Source of the DNA: Vibrio ouci
GTDB taxonomy: Bacteria > Pseudomonadota > Gammaproteobacteria > Enterobacterales > Vibrionaceae
DNA: 64,000 nucleotides
Reading direction: 5' to 3'
Assembly (NCBI RefSeq): GCF_004551525.1
Contig: NZ_SATR01000020.1
Coordinates: forward strand, 82,725-146,724
Shown piece after piece: positions 27,349-36,664 of this stretch. The stretch's first letter is position 1, and every line of letters starts with the position of its first letter. Position numbers and translations under genes: made by a program. The notes beneath the pieces are model-generated. The model was not told the origin of the DNA. It was given only the letters and a program-made list of their open reading frames with translations, and made no database searches.

Positions 27349-28380
27349 TTAAAAGGCCAGAACCCCTTGGGTTTCGACCTTGACTGACACTTGCTGGCCA
27401 ATCGTTAATGGCTCTGCTGAGCTTGCTAATAGACGACTACCGCTTGCATCAATCACGTAGCGGCAATGATCGCCCATAAACTGCTGCTCAAGCACGGTCA
27501 CAGCACTCTCTTCTGCAGCACTAATTTGCACATGTTGCGGACGCAGTAATAACTCACACTGGTCGCCAATCTGAATATGCTGCTGCGCTGTCGCCTCCAC
27601 TAAGCCAAGCTCAGTTTCAAATTCAGACTCTGATGAACGAGTCGCGCTTAAGTAGCTACCACCGCCTAAGAAATCAGCAACAAACTTACTTGATGGCTGG
27701 TAGTAAAGCTCACTTGCCGTGCCATATTGCTCGATAACACCGTGGTTCATTACCGCCATTTTATCGGCAAACGCAAACGCCTCTTCACGGCTGTGAGTAA
27801 CGAAAATAGCCGTCACACCCTGCTTCTTGAAGATCTTACGGATCTCGCCAATCAACTCATGACGCACTTGGGTATCAATGTTGGAAAACGGTTCATCAAG
27901 CAGCAGTAGATCTGGCTTATACGCCAGTGAACGTGCAATCGCGACACGTTGCTGTTGACCGCCAGAAAGCTGATGAGGGTAGCGCTCTGAGTAACCGGAC
28001 AGGTGCACTAGCTCCAGCATCTCGGCAACTTTGGCGTTTTTATCAGCCGCAGAAACATCACGTAGGCCGAAGGCGACGTTTTCCGCCACAGTCAGATGAG
28101 GGAACAGCGCATAATCTTGAAAGATCATACCGATATTACGTTGTTCCGGCGGTAACCAGTTCGCTCCATCATCGATCATCATGCAGTTCAAGCTCATAGT
28201 ACCTGAGCTTAATGGCAATAAACCTGCGATGGCTTTAAGTAAGGTTGTCTTACCACAACCACTCGCACCAAGAAGACAAACAATCTCACCTTGAACCACT
28301 TCGAGTGACAAAGATTCTAAAACCGTTGTCTGCTCGTCGTATTTACACGTTAAGTTATTAATGGATAGTGCACAGCTCAT
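27349..28380 (-). CDS. fbpC: Ferric iron ABC transporter ATPase FbpC
   Basis: 343-residue ATPase of the Fe3+/spermidine/Mal family. Walker A GASGCGKTTLL (about 37-47), signature LSGGQQQR, Walker B LLLLDEPFSNID, and a C-terminal TOBE-like beta domain (about 245-343). The start overlaps the fbpB stop as TAATG, implying translational coupling. It energises uptake of Fe3+ delivered by FbpA. Confidence 0.95.
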   Translation of the reverse strand: MSCALSINNLTCKYDEQTTVLESLSLEVVQGEIVCLLGASGCGKTTLLKAIAGLLPLSSGTMSLNCMMIDDGANWLPPEQRNIGMIFQDYALFPHLTVAENVAFGLRDVSAADKNAKVAEMLELVHLSGYSERYPHQLSGGQQQRVAIARSLAYKPDLLLLDEPFSNIDTQVRHELIGEIRKIFKKQGVTAIFVTHSREEAFAFADKMAVMNHGVIEQYGTASELYYQPSSKFVADFLGGGSYLSATRSSESEFETELGLVEATAQQHIQIGDQCELLLRPQHVQISAAEESAVTVLEQQFMGDHCRYVIDASGSRLLASSAEPLTIGQQVSVKVETQGVLAF

Positions 28381-30005
28381 TAGTGGGAATGCTCCAAAGA
28401 ACGGTTAACAATGACTAACGGAACTAAACCAACCAGAACAAGCAACACCGCTGGCATCGCCGCCAGCTCCAAGTGCTCATCAGAGGCAAAGTTATAAACG
28501 TACGTAGCCAAGGTTTCAAAGTTAAAAGGTCTTAGCAATAATGCCGCATTAAGCTCTTTCATTGATTCGATAAAGACAAGTAAGCCAGCAATCAAAGCTC
28601 CACGGCGAACCAATGGAAAATGGATGCGCCATAGCATGGAATTAGCGTTACAGCCCATCGTGCGCGAAGCCATATCAAGCGAAGGAGAGACTTTGCTCAA
28701 GCTACTTTCAATACTACCAATCGCTACCGCAGAAAAGCGCACTACCATAGCGAAAATCAGTGCGAACATTGAGCCAGAGAAAATTAGCCCCGGTCTGTCC
28801 CAATCCATCCACTTGGCAATATCATTCACCAAATGATCCATAAACAGAACTGGCACCATGACACCAATCGCTAGGACCGTTCCTGGAACAGCATAGCCCA
28901 TCGATGAAATACGCATAAATGCCAAACTTCTGCGGCCCGGATTTACTCGCTGGCAGAAGTTCACGATTAGCGCAACGAAGACACCAATAATCGCCGCAGT
29001 AAACGAAACATATAAACTATTCAGTGCGTACTCACGAAACTCTGCAGTCCAACTTTGGGCAAAATACTTGTACGCATAGATAACGAGCTGGCCAAGCGGG
29101 AAGATAAAGGCGATACATACTAGCCCCCAGCACCAAGAAACCGCTAACCACTTTCTCCACCCTACCAGCACATAACGAAAATCTTCACGGCTGCTGAATT
29201 GATTTTGGAATAGTTTCTGCTTGCGGCGACTGTACCTCTCAGAGCTAAGCAACAAGATAACCACCACCAGCATAATCGCAGAGATCTTGGCTGCAGCGGT
29301 CAGGCTGGAATATCCAAGCCAGGTATCATAAACGGCGGTAGTTAGCGTATTAACCGCAAAGTAACTGACCGTACCAAAGTCACCAATGGTCTCCATCGCA
29401 ACCAGAGAAAGGCCAACAGCAATAGAAGGGCGAACTAAAGGTAATGAGATACGACGAAAGCTTTCCCAAGGAGAGCATTTCAGTAAGCGAGCAGACTGCA
29501 GTAACGAAACGTTTTGCTCCATAAACGCAGCGCGACATAGTAAATAGACGTACGGGTACAACACTAACGACAGAACGATGATAGCGCCGCTAATGGTACG
29601 AATATCTGGGAACCAATACTCACCAGGGCCCCATCCCGTCAAATCACGCAATAGAATTTGAATCGGCCCTGCAAAATCAAACCAGTCAGTAAAAATATAA
29701 CCGACGATATAGCCAGGCATCGCGAGAGGAAGCACCAGTGCCCATTGCAGTACTTTTTCGCCCGGAATGCGGCACATCGCCATAATCCAAGCGGAAGGAA
29801 TACCGAGAACAAGAGAAAGTGCCATAGTGCCTAACACCAGCACAACTGTATTGTAGGCATAGGTGGGCATCACTGTAGACATCAAATGAGTGAAGAGCTC
29901 ATTTGTTTCGCCAACAGCGGTGGTGAATATTGCTAAGATCGGCAAAACCAGCAGCACAGCTAATACTCCGCTACTGGTTTTCCATAAGTAATTCTTTTCT
30001 TTCAT
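28380..30005 (-). CDS. fbpB: Ferric iron ABC transporter permease FbpB
   Basis: 541-residue fused permease containing two BPD_transp_1 halves, typical of FbpB/SfuB. About 12 helices; the first half covers roughly 1-265 and the second 290-541. EAA-type loops are seen around QSARLLKCSPWESFRRI and ASRTMGCNANSMLWRI. It carries Fe3+ across the inner membrane. It is transcribed after fbpA across a 229-bp gap that holds a hairpin. Confidence 0.95.
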   Translation of the reverse strand: MKEKNYLWKTSSGVLAVLLVLPILAIFTTAVGETNELFTHLMSTVMPTYAYNTVVLVLGTMALSLVLGIPSAWIMAMCRIPGEKVLQWALVLPLAMPGYIVGYIFTDWFDFAGPIQILLRDLTGWGPGEYWFPDIRTISGAIIVLSLVLYPYVYLLCRAAFMEQNVSLLQSARLLKCSPWESFRRISLPLVRPSIAVGLSLVAMETIGDFGTVSYFAVNTLTTAVYDTWLGYSSLTAAAKISAIMLVVVILLLSSERYSRRKQKLFQNQFSSREDFRYVLVGWRKWLAVSWCWGLVCIAFIFPLGQLVIYAYKYFAQSWTAEFREYALNSLYVSFTAAIIGVFVALIVNFCQRVNPGRRSLAFMRISSMGYAVPGTVLAIGVMVPVLFMDHLVNDIAKWMDWDRPGLIFSGSMFALIFAMVVRFSAVAIGSIESSLSKVSPSLDMASRTMGCNANSMLWRIHFPLVRRGALIAGLLVFIESMKELNAALLLRPFNFETLATYVYNFASDEHLELAAMPAVLLVLVGLVPLVIVNRSLEHSH

Positions 30006-30149
30006 CGCCTAATTACAACGAGGCAGTATGAAATATAAATGCGTTTGCAAATACATCTCATATCCCTTTGATAGTCTAGGGGTATTTATACCGATATACG
30101 TAAGTGACTTCAAGGTACACTGTGCATTAGCGTGCAATGGAAGTGTTTC

Positions 30150-30201
30150 AGTATAAAACAAACAACCCCAAGTGCCTTAAAATTAGACAGCTTGAGGTTG
30201 T
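30150..30201 (-). terminator. Attenuator-like hairpin between fbpA and fbpB
   Basis: On the minus strand ACAACCTCAAG (30201-30191) pairs with CTTGGGGTTGT (30172-30162), one mismatch, followed by TTGTTTTATAC. Such a partial terminator would give more FbpA than FbpBC. The rest of the 30006-30234 gap shows short palindromes such as GGTATTTATACC (30089 area) but no gene. Confidence 0.6.
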
Positions 30202-30234
30202 ACTCTTAATAGGTCAAAGACCCACTTAAGACTA

Positions 30235-31251
30235 TTATAGGTCGAATTTAACTTCGTCTAGAAGTTTAATTGCCGCTTCGTGGTGATCAGCAATTGCATC
30301 TAGAGAGATAGTGTCTGCCTTGAATTCACCCCAAGAAGCAACAAGCTCTGAAGGTTTAACGTCAGCTTTCACTGGGTATTCGTAGTTAACTTCAGCGTAC
30401 ATGCTCTGAGCTGTGTTACCTGCTAGGAATTCCATTAGCTTAACTGCGTTCTCTTTGTTAGGAGAGTACTTAGCCATCGCCATACCAGAGATGTTTACGT
30501 GAGTACCCGTTGTCTCTTGGTTAGGGAAGTTGATGTATACCGCATCAGCCCAAGCTTTCTGCTCTTTATCGTTAACCATCTTACCTAGGTAGTAGCTGTT
30601 ACCAAGAGAAACGTCACATAGACCTTCTTTGATTGCTTTAACCTGTGCACGGTCGTTACCTTGAGGTTTACGAGCTAGGTTTGCTTTAACGCCTTCTAGC
30701 CACTGTTTAGTTTCCGCTTCGCCTTTGTGAGCGATCATCGCAGAAACTAAAGATACGTTGTATGGGTGCTTACCGCTACGAGTACAGATCTTACCTTTGA
30801 ACTCAGGCTTAGCTAGATCTGCGTATGTAAAGTCTTCACCTAGACGACCAACACGGTCACGTGAAGAGTAAACGCTACGAGTACGAGTTGTTAGAGCGAA
30901 CCATTCATTGTCAGTGTCTTGGTACTGTGCAGGAATGTTTTTCTCAAGAACGTTGCTTTCTACCGCTTGAACAAGATCTTTCTTAGTTAGCTCAGATAGA
31001 CGGCTGATATCAACAGTTAGAATAACGTCAGCTGGGCTGTATTCGCCTTCTTGAGCTAGCTTCTCTGCTAGACCTTTTTTTGCAAACTTAACGTTTACTT
31101 TAATACCCGTTTCTTTAGTGAACTCGTTGAACATAGGCTCAACTAGGAAAGGTTGACGGTAAGAGTATACGTTCACTTCTTCTGCAGCGATTGCCGCTGT
31201 TGGTGCAATTGTCGCACAGGCTAATGCAGAAAGAGTTAGCAGTTTTTTCAT
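30235..31251 (-). CDS. fbpA: Periplasmic ferric iron-binding protein FbpA
   Basis: 338-residue ferric-binding protein. Signal peptide MKKLLTLSALACATIAPTAA with cleavage near IAAEE. The body is a type-2 periplasmic fold starting VNVYSYRQPFLVEPMFNEF. Tyrosines in the SMYAEVNYEYPV region match the adjacent iron-ligand Tyr pair of this class. It binds Fe3+ for FbpBC. Codon use is strongly biased. A Fur-like box lies 20-40 bp upstream. Confidence 0.95.
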   Translation of the reverse strand: MKKLLTLSALACATIAPTAAIAAEEVNVYSYRQPFLVEPMFNEFTKETGIKVNVKFAKKGLAEKLAQEGEYSPADVILTVDISRLSELTKKDLVQAVESNVLEKNIPAQYQDTDNEWFALTTRTRSVYSSRDRVGRLGEDFTYADLAKPEFKGKICTRSGKHPYNVSLVSAMIAHKGEAETKQWLEGVKANLARKPQGNDRAQVKAIKEGLCDVSLGNSYYLGKMVNDKEQKAWADAVYINFPNQETTGTHVNISGMAMAKYSPNKENAVKLMEFLAGNTAQSMYAEVNYEYPVKADVKPSELVASWGEFKADTISLDAIADHHEAAIKLLDEVKFDL

Positions 31252-31270
31252 TGGTTCAGTCCTTTAACAT

Positions 31271-31290
31271 CGTAATGATAACGTTTATCA
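31271..31290 (-). promoter_or_regulatory. Fur-like box upstream of fbpA
   Basis: The stretch 31271-31289 matches the classic 19-bp Fur consensus at 14 of 19 positions by hand count, and TGATAA-CGT-TTATCA (31276-31290) is a perfect hyphenated palindrome. It is expected to repress fbpA under iron repletion. Confidence 0.7.
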
Positions 31291-31339
31291 GTTGCGTTAT
31301 TATATTCATCAAAATTTAGAAAACAATGACTAGGAACAA

Positions 31340-31367
31340 AAAAACCTGCTCATTTGAGCAGGTTTTT
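31340..31367. terminator. Terminator after amtB
   Basis: AAAAACCTGCTCA (31340-31352) pairs with TGAGCAGGTTTTT (31355-31367). Both flanks support termination; the gene it serves is amtB. Confidence 0.9.
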
Positions 31368-31395
31368 GCCTTAGGAATATGTAACTAGTTGTAAA

Positions 31396-32625
31396 TTATT
31401 TAACCGTTACAAACTCTGGATAAGCGCCAACACCACAGTCATGCATATCCATACCTTCCAGCTCTTCGTCTTCAGAAACTCGAATCCCAACCGTCGCCTT
31501 AAGGATAGCCCACACGACTAAACTCGCGCCAAATACCCATGCAAAAATCACTGCCGCACCAAGTAGCTGTGCGCCAAATGTTGCATCTGCATTGCTTAGC
31601 GGCACAACCATTAGGCCAAAGAAACCACACACACCGTGAACTGAAATCGCACCCACTGGATCATCAATCTTAATCTTATCTAAGCCAATGATGCTAAATA
31701 CCACTAGTGCACCCGCAACTGAACCAATGGCAACAGCATATAGCGGTGAAGGTGAGAGCGGATCAGCCGTGATAGCGACAAGACCTGCTAACGCACCGTT
31801 TAGAATCATTGTTAGATCAGCTTTACCCCAAGTTGTCTTACATACTAGAAGTGCTGCAATTGCGCCCGCTGCCGCTGCTGCATTTGTGTTGAGGAAGATT
31901 TGACCTACTGCTGTTGCGTTCTCAAAATCAGAAACCATTAGCTGAGAACCGCCGTTGAAACCAAACCAACCGAACCAAAGGATGAATGTACCTAATGTTG
32001 CTAGAGGCATGTTCGAACCAGGAATTGGGTAGATTTCACCGTTCTTACCATATTTACCTTTACGAGCACCGAGCAATAGTACGCCTGCTAGCGCTGCAGC
32101 TGCACCTGCCATGTGCACGATACCTGAGCCAGCAAAATCACTGAAACCCGCTTGTGATAGGAAACCACCGCCCCAAGTCCAGTAACCTTCCATTGGGTAG
32201 ATAAACGCCGTTAGAACAGCAGAGAAGATTAGGAATGACCAAAGCTTCATACGTTCAGCTACTGCGCCAGATACCACTGACATCGCTGTTGCAACGAATA
32301 CCACTTGGAAGAAGAAGTCAGATTCAAGCGAGTGGTCTGCGCCCTCACCTTGAGTACCGATAAGTGCGCCAAACGATGGTAGCCAACTGCTATCGCCATT
32401 ATCGACATACATGATGTTGTAGCCCACAATCAGGTACATGGTACAAGCAATCGCGTATAGGCAGATGTTTTTCGTTAAGATCTCGGTTGTATTTTTTGAG
32501 CGAACTAGGCCTGCTTCTAACATTGCAAAACCCGCTGCCATCCACATTACTAACGCACCTGAAATGAGGAAGAAAAAAGTGTCTAGTGCGTAACGTAACT
32601 CAGTTACTGTTGTTGATAATTCCAT
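31396..32625 (-). CDS. amtB: Ammonium transporter AmtB
   Basis: 409-residue Amt/Rh channel with about 11 helices: FFFLISGALVMWMAAGFAMLE at the N-terminus, and the Amt signature region (DFAGSGIVHMAGAAAALAG) with a conserved channel His. It conducts ammonium at low external nitrogen. It sits 26 nt after glnK in one transcript, the standard glnK-amtB pair in which GlnK blocks the channel after ammonium shock. GGAGA precedes the ATG. Confidence 0.96.
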   Translation of the reverse strand: MELSTTVTELRYALDTFFFLISGALVMWMAAGFAMLEAGLVRSKNTTEILTKNICLYAIACTMYLIVGYNIMYVDNGDSSWLPSFGALIGTQGEGADHSLESDFFFQVVFVATAMSVVSGAVAERMKLWSFLIFSAVLTAFIYPMEGYWTWGGGFLSQAGFSDFAGSGIVHMAGAAAALAGVLLLGARKGKYGKNGEIYPIPGSNMPLATLGTFILWFGWFGFNGGSQLMVSDFENATAVGQIFLNTNAAAAAGAIAALLVCKTTWGKADLTMILNGALAGLVAITADPLSPSPLYAVAIGSVAGALVVFSIIGLDKIKIDDPVGAISVHGVCGFFGLMVVPLSNADATFGAQLLGAAVIFAWVFGASLVVWAILKATVGIRVSEDEELEGMDMHDCGVGAYPEFVTVK

Positions 32626-32651
32626 CTTATTGTCTCCAGTCCTTTGAATTC

Positions 32652-33023
<372 letters not shown>

Positions 33024-33030
33024 TTATACA

Positions 33031-33048
33031 ATCCAAGGTGCGTGCCAA
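33031..33048 (-). promoter_or_regulatory. Sigma-54 promoter of glnK-amtB
   Basis: The minus strand reads TTGGCACGCACCTTGGAT, against the RpoN consensus TGGCAC-N5-TTGCA. The GG and the -12 dinucleotide are exactly 10 nt apart; one base differs in the -12 element. The predicted start is near 33021, about 31 nt before the GlnK ATG. Confidence 0.8.
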
Positions 33049-33103
33049 GTTTCTATCTTATTGATTTAAATAAAGAACACCTTTATAGGGCAACATTAAA
33101 ACA

Positions 33104-33134
33104 AAAAGGGCGCACCATATCGGTGCGCCCTTTT
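33104..33134 (-). terminator. Terminator after yacL, containing an NtrC-like dyad
   Basis: AAAAGGGCGCACC (33104-33116) pairs with GGTGCGCCCTTTT (33122-33134), and the minus strand continues TGTTTT. The stem holds GCACC-ATATC-GGTGC (33112-33126), close to the NtrC consensus TGCACCA-N3-TGGTGCA, and is centred about 98 bp upstream of the predicted glnK start. Confidence 0.85.
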
Positions 33135-33161
33135 CACAACATTAAAGCAACATAGCTAACG

Positions 33162-33178
33162 TTCACCAATTAAGTGCA
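33162..33178 (-). promoter_or_regulatory. Second NtrC-like site upstream of glnK
   Basis: The minus strand reads TGCACTTAATTGGTGAA, 11 of the 14 fixed bases of the NtrC consensus by hand count. It is centred about 149 bp upstream of the predicted glnK start and abuts the yacL stop. Confidence 0.5.
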
Positions 33179-33550
33179 CTACTTAGTCGTTAAGAACGTT
33201 TTCCACTGCTCAATAAGATCTTCAAAGTCGTCAATGCCGCAGCTTGCGGTACTTTCACTGTCGTAAAAATCAAACTCACTGCCTGCATCCATCTCTTGGC
33301 CGTGGCCCAGCACATTCTCTTGCACAATAATCTCGTCACCTTGAGCATTGAGTGAGATCTCAGCTCCGACAAGCGTGTGTTCAAGTTGAGGTGCTTGGCG
33401 AACTTGCTCAAGCAGATTTTCTACGTGCTCGATTTTTTGCCAATCCTTGCCAATTTCTTCTTGTAGCCAGCGACCTACAATCTCGTGTCCCATGCTCGAT
33501 TTAACATAGTATTCGCCCATTAATGTGTTTCTAATAAACTCGAATTCCAT
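33179..33550 (-). CDS. yacL: UPF0231 family protein YacL
   Basis: 123-residue acidic protein resembling E. coli YacL (120 aa): FEFIRNTLMGEYYVKSSMGHEIVGRWLQEE at the N-terminus (only in part shared) and the C-terminal FYDSESTASCGIDDFEDLI block. The start is placed at ATG 33550 to match the family; the frame extends 20 codons further without support. Function is not known to me. It sits between acnB and glnK, as a yacL gene sits next to acnB in E. coli. Confidence 0.9.
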   Translation of the reverse strand: MEFEFIRNTLMGEYYVKSSMGHEIVGRWLQEEIGKDWQKIEHVENLLEQVRQAPQLEHTLVGAEISLNAQGDEIIVQENVLGHGQEMDAGSEFDFYDSESTASCGIDDFEDLIEQWKTFLTTK

Positions 33551-33608
33551 AGGCTCGCCCTGCTCAAATAATTTGCCGCGCAGTATATAGAGTTCAATTC
33601 GAAAGCAC

Positions 33609-33636
33609 AAAAAAAGCGCCTACCTAAGTAGACGCT
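33609..33636 (-). terminator. Terminator downstream of acnB
   Basis: On the minus strand AGCGTCTAC (33636-33628) pairs with GTAGGCGCT (33623-33615), one mismatch, followed by TTTTTTT. It lies beyond the ERIC-like repeat that follows acnB. Confidence 0.75.
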
Positions 33637-33647
33637 CTATTAATGTT

Positions 33648-33775
33648 ATCCCTTTAAATATTTGGAGTTGCAGCTAGGCGACAAGTACGTTCAGCCCTAT
33701 GAGCATAGAGGCTCTATGTGATTAGGGTGAACGTACGCAGTCAACAACGCTGCGATTACAAATATGACAAGGGAT
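33648..33775. repeat. ERIC-like intergenic palindrome, copy 1
   Basis: About 128 bp of imperfect palindrome. The ends are ATCCCT/AGGGAT; arms around TTGGAGTTGCAGC pair with GCTGCGATTACAAAT; the inner arms are GTACGTTCA...ATGAGCATAG with CTATGTGATTAGGGTGAACGTAC (split here). Size, symmetry and intergenic placement match ERIC/IRU elements, which are about 127 bp and occur in vibrios. Its last base is the first base of the complement of the acnB stop codon. The second copy is at 56617-56757. Confidence 0.75.
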
Positions 33776-36363
33776 TATGCTGGCTCTTGGAAAATAACCG
33801 TATCCGCTTTCTCTGTATACTGACCCATCTTATGGAAGTTCAGGTAACGGTAAGTATCAGCAGCCGTTGCATCAATCTTCTGAGCGTACTCTAGGTACTC
33901 TTCTTTAGTCGGGATACGACCTAGAATCGCACCTACTGCAGAAAGTTCAGCAGACGCTAGATAAACGTTGGCACCTGTACCTAGACGGTTCGGGAAGTTA
34001 CGCGTTGATGTAGACATCACTGTTGCTTTGTCTGCTACGCGTGCTTGGTTACCCATACATAGAGAACAACCCGGAGTTTCGATACGAACCCCTGCACGGC
34101 CAAAGATACCGTAGTAACCTTCTTCCGTTAGCTGGTCTTTATCCATCTTAGTTGGTGGCGCAACCCATAGGCGAGTGCTCAGAGAACCATTGAACTCTTC
34201 TAGCATCTTACCCGCTGCACGGAAGTGACCGATGTTGGTCATACAAGAACCGATGAACACTTCTTGAATCTCTGTGCCTTGAACGTCAGAAAGAAGACGA
34301 GCATCATCTGGATCGTTTGGCGCACAAAGGATTGGCTGATCGATATCAGCAAGGTCAATCTCGATAACGTGAGCGTATTCAGCATCAGAATCGGCAGACA
34401 GCAACTCAGGGTTTGCTAGCCACTCTTCCATTGCCGTAATACGACGCTCGATAGTACGAACATCACCGTAGCCTTCAGCGATCATCCACTTAAGCATAAC
34501 GATGTTTGAGTTCAGGTACTCTTCGATAGACTCTTGAGACAGCTTAACGGTACAACCTGCCGCTGAACGCTCAGCAGAAGCATCAGAAAGTTCGAACGCT
34601 TGCTCAACAGATAAGTGCTCAACACCTTCGATTTCTAGTACTCGACCAGAGAATTCGTTGATCTTACCTGCCTTCTCTACTGTTAGTAGACCTTGCTTGA
34701 TGCCGTATAGAGGAATCGCATGTACTAGGTCACGTAGCGTGATACCAGGCTGCATTTCACCTTTAAAGCGAACCAAGATTGATTCTGGCATATCAAGCGG
34801 CATAACACCTGTCGCGGCAGCAAATGCCACCAGACCAGAACCAGCAGGGAACGAAATACCTAGTGGGAAACGAGTATGCGAGTCACCACCTGTACCTACT
34901 GTATCAGGCAGAAGCATACGGTTTAGCCATGAGTGAATAACACCATCGCCCGGACGCAGTGAAACACCGCCACGGTTCATGATGAAATCAGGTAGTGTGT
35001 GGTGAGTATTTACGTCTACTGGCTTAGGATATGCAGATGTGTGACAGAAAGACTGCATTACAAGGTCTGCTGAGAAGCCTAGACATGCAAGGTCTTTTAG
35101 CTCATCACGCGTCATAGGACCCGTTGTATCCTGAGAACCAACGGTTGTCATCTTAGGCTCACAGTATTGACCTGCGCGAACACCTTCAACACCACATGCT
35201 TTACCAACCATCTTCTGAGCAAGTGTGTAGCCCTTATCTGAAGCTGATGGATCAACTGGCTTAGCAAATTGATCCGTTTCTTCTAGACCTAGAGATGTAC
35301 GAGCGCGGCTCGTTAGACCACGACCGATGATCAGTGGGATACGACCACCAGCACGGACTTCATCAAGCAGAACTTTGCTCAATTCAAAGCTTGAGATCTC
35401 TGCGTTATCTTTACGTACAACACCTTCGTATGGGTAGATATCAATCACATCGCCCATGTTCATGTCTTGTACATTCAGTTCGATTGGTAGCGCACCTGAA
35501 TCTTCCATTGTGTTGTAGAAGATTGGCGCGATCTTGCCACCTAGACACACACCACCAGTACGTTTGTTTGGTACGTATGGGATATCTTCACCCATAAACC
35601 AAAGTACAGAGTTTGTCGCAGATTTACGTGAAGAACCTGTACCAACTACATCACCTACGTAAGCAAGTGGGATACCGTCTTTTTGCAATTCTTCAATCTG
35701 TTTGATAGGACCAACATTACCCGCATCATCAGGGTTAATGCCATCACGCTCCATCTTCAGCATCGCTTTAGCGTGCACTGGGATATCAGGGCGAGACCAA
35801 GCATCTGGTGCTGGAGATAGGTCATCAGTGTTCGTTTCACCAGTGACTTTAAATACTTTTACAGTGATCTTTTCTGCAACTTTTTCTTTCGCAGTAAACC
35901 ACTCAGCATCAGCCCAAGATTGTAGGACTTGTTGTGCGTAGCTATTGCCTGCTTTCGCTTTCTCTTCTACGTCGTAGAAAGCATCAAACATAAGTAGCGT
36001 ATGAGATAACGCTTTTACAGAAATAGGCGCAAGTAGTTCATCATCTAAGAACTCAACAAGCGGTGCAATGTTGTAACCACCTTGCATAGTACCTAGCAAT
36101 TCAGCTGCTTTTTCACGGCTCACAAGCGGTGATTCCACTTCACCTTTTGCAACTGCCGTCAAGAAACCTGCTTTTACGTATGCAGCTTCATCAACACCAG
36201 GTGGGATTCGATTCTCTAGTAGGTCAAGAATAAATGCTTCTTCACCTTGAGGGGGATTTTTAAGAAGTTCAACTAGGCCAGCAACTTGCTCAGCATCTAG
36301 TGGTTTAGGAACAACTCCTTCGGCAGCACGCTCTGCGACGTGTTTACGGTAGGCTTCAAGCAC
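33775..36363 (-). CDS. acnB: Bifunctional aconitate hydratase 2 / 2-methylisocitrate dehydratase AcnB
   Basis: 862-residue aconitase B (E. coli 865), the main TCA-cycle aconitase, with a 4Fe-4S cluster. N-terminal HEAT-like domain ([20 protein letters not shown]), then the swivel domain and catalytic domains. Cluster cysteines are in [11 protein letters not shown] and [11 protein letters not shown]. The start is GTG 36363 with AGAGGA a few nt upstream. Strong codon bias. About 300 bp upstream (36364-36664) holds its promoter and a hairpin next to the patatin gene, no other gene. Confidence 0.97.
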   Translation of the reverse strand: MLEAYRKHVAERAAEGVVPKPLDAEQVAGLVELLKNPPQGEEAFILDLLENRIPPGVDEAAYVKAGFLTAVAKGEVESPLVSREKAAELLGTMQGGYNIAPLVEFLDDELLAPISVKALSHTLLMFDAFYDVEEKAKAGNSYAQQVLQSWADAEWFTAKEKVAEKITVKVFKVTGETNTDDLSPAPDAWSRPDIPVHAKAMLKMERDGINPDDAGNVGPIKQIEELQKDGIPLAYVGDVVGTGSSRKSATNSVLWFMGEDIPYVPNKRTGGVCLGGKIAPIFYNTMEDSGALPIELNVQDMNMGDVIDIYPYEGVVRKDNAEISSFELSKVLLDEVRAGGRIPLIIGRGLTSRARTSLGLEETDQFAKPVDPSASDKGYTLAQKMVGKACGVEGVRAGQYCEPKMTTVGSQDTTGPMTRDELKDLACLGFSADLVMQSFCHTSAYPKPVDVNTHHTLPDFIMNRGGVSLRPGDGVIHSWLNRMLLPDTVGTGGDSHTRFPLGISFPAGSGLVAFAAATGVMPLDMPESILVRFKGEMQPGITLRDLVHAIPLYGIKQGLLTVEKAGKINEFSGRVLEIEGVEHLSVEQAFELSDASAERSAAGCTVKLSQESIEEYLNSNIVMLKWMIAEGYGDVRTIERRITAMEEWLANPELLSADSDAEYAHVIEIDLADIDQPILCAPNDPDDARLLSDVQGTEIQEVFIGSCMTNIGHFRAAGKMLEEFNGSLSTRLWVAPPTKMDKDQLTEEGYYGIFGRAGVRIETPGCSLCMGNQARVADKATVMSTSTRNFPNRLGTGANVYLASAELSAVGAILGRIPTKEEYLEYAQKIDATAADTYRYLNFHKMGQYTEKADTVIFQEPA

Positions 36364-36613
36364 GACTTTTTTCCTCTCATTGCGGTTCCTCCCTCTTATT
36401 ACTATTTATTCAAAGAATAAGGGAGTGAACATCCTTGGAAACTTGGCTCTCCTTGCCATATTTTTCATTCAATGCTGACTGAGAAACAGTGCCAGAGAGG
36501 CCAAACTGTGGGCGGTAGGATAGCAAATTTAACCTTAAATTAAAATCTCATCATTTTGACCAACATAGCAACTTAAGACTAAAGTTCTATGATTTTCGTT
36601 ACTAACTCAATGC

Positions 36614-36642
36614 AATATCCCACTCAGTGAGAATGGGATATT
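36614..36642 (-). other. Hairpin downstream of the patatin gene
   Basis: AATATCCCA (36614-36622) pairs perfectly with TGGGATATT (36634-36642), with inner CTC/GAG pairing. No T-run follows on the minus strand, so termination is uncertain. Confidence 0.45.
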
Positions 36643-36664
36643 ACTAATCGACATACCTTTGTGA

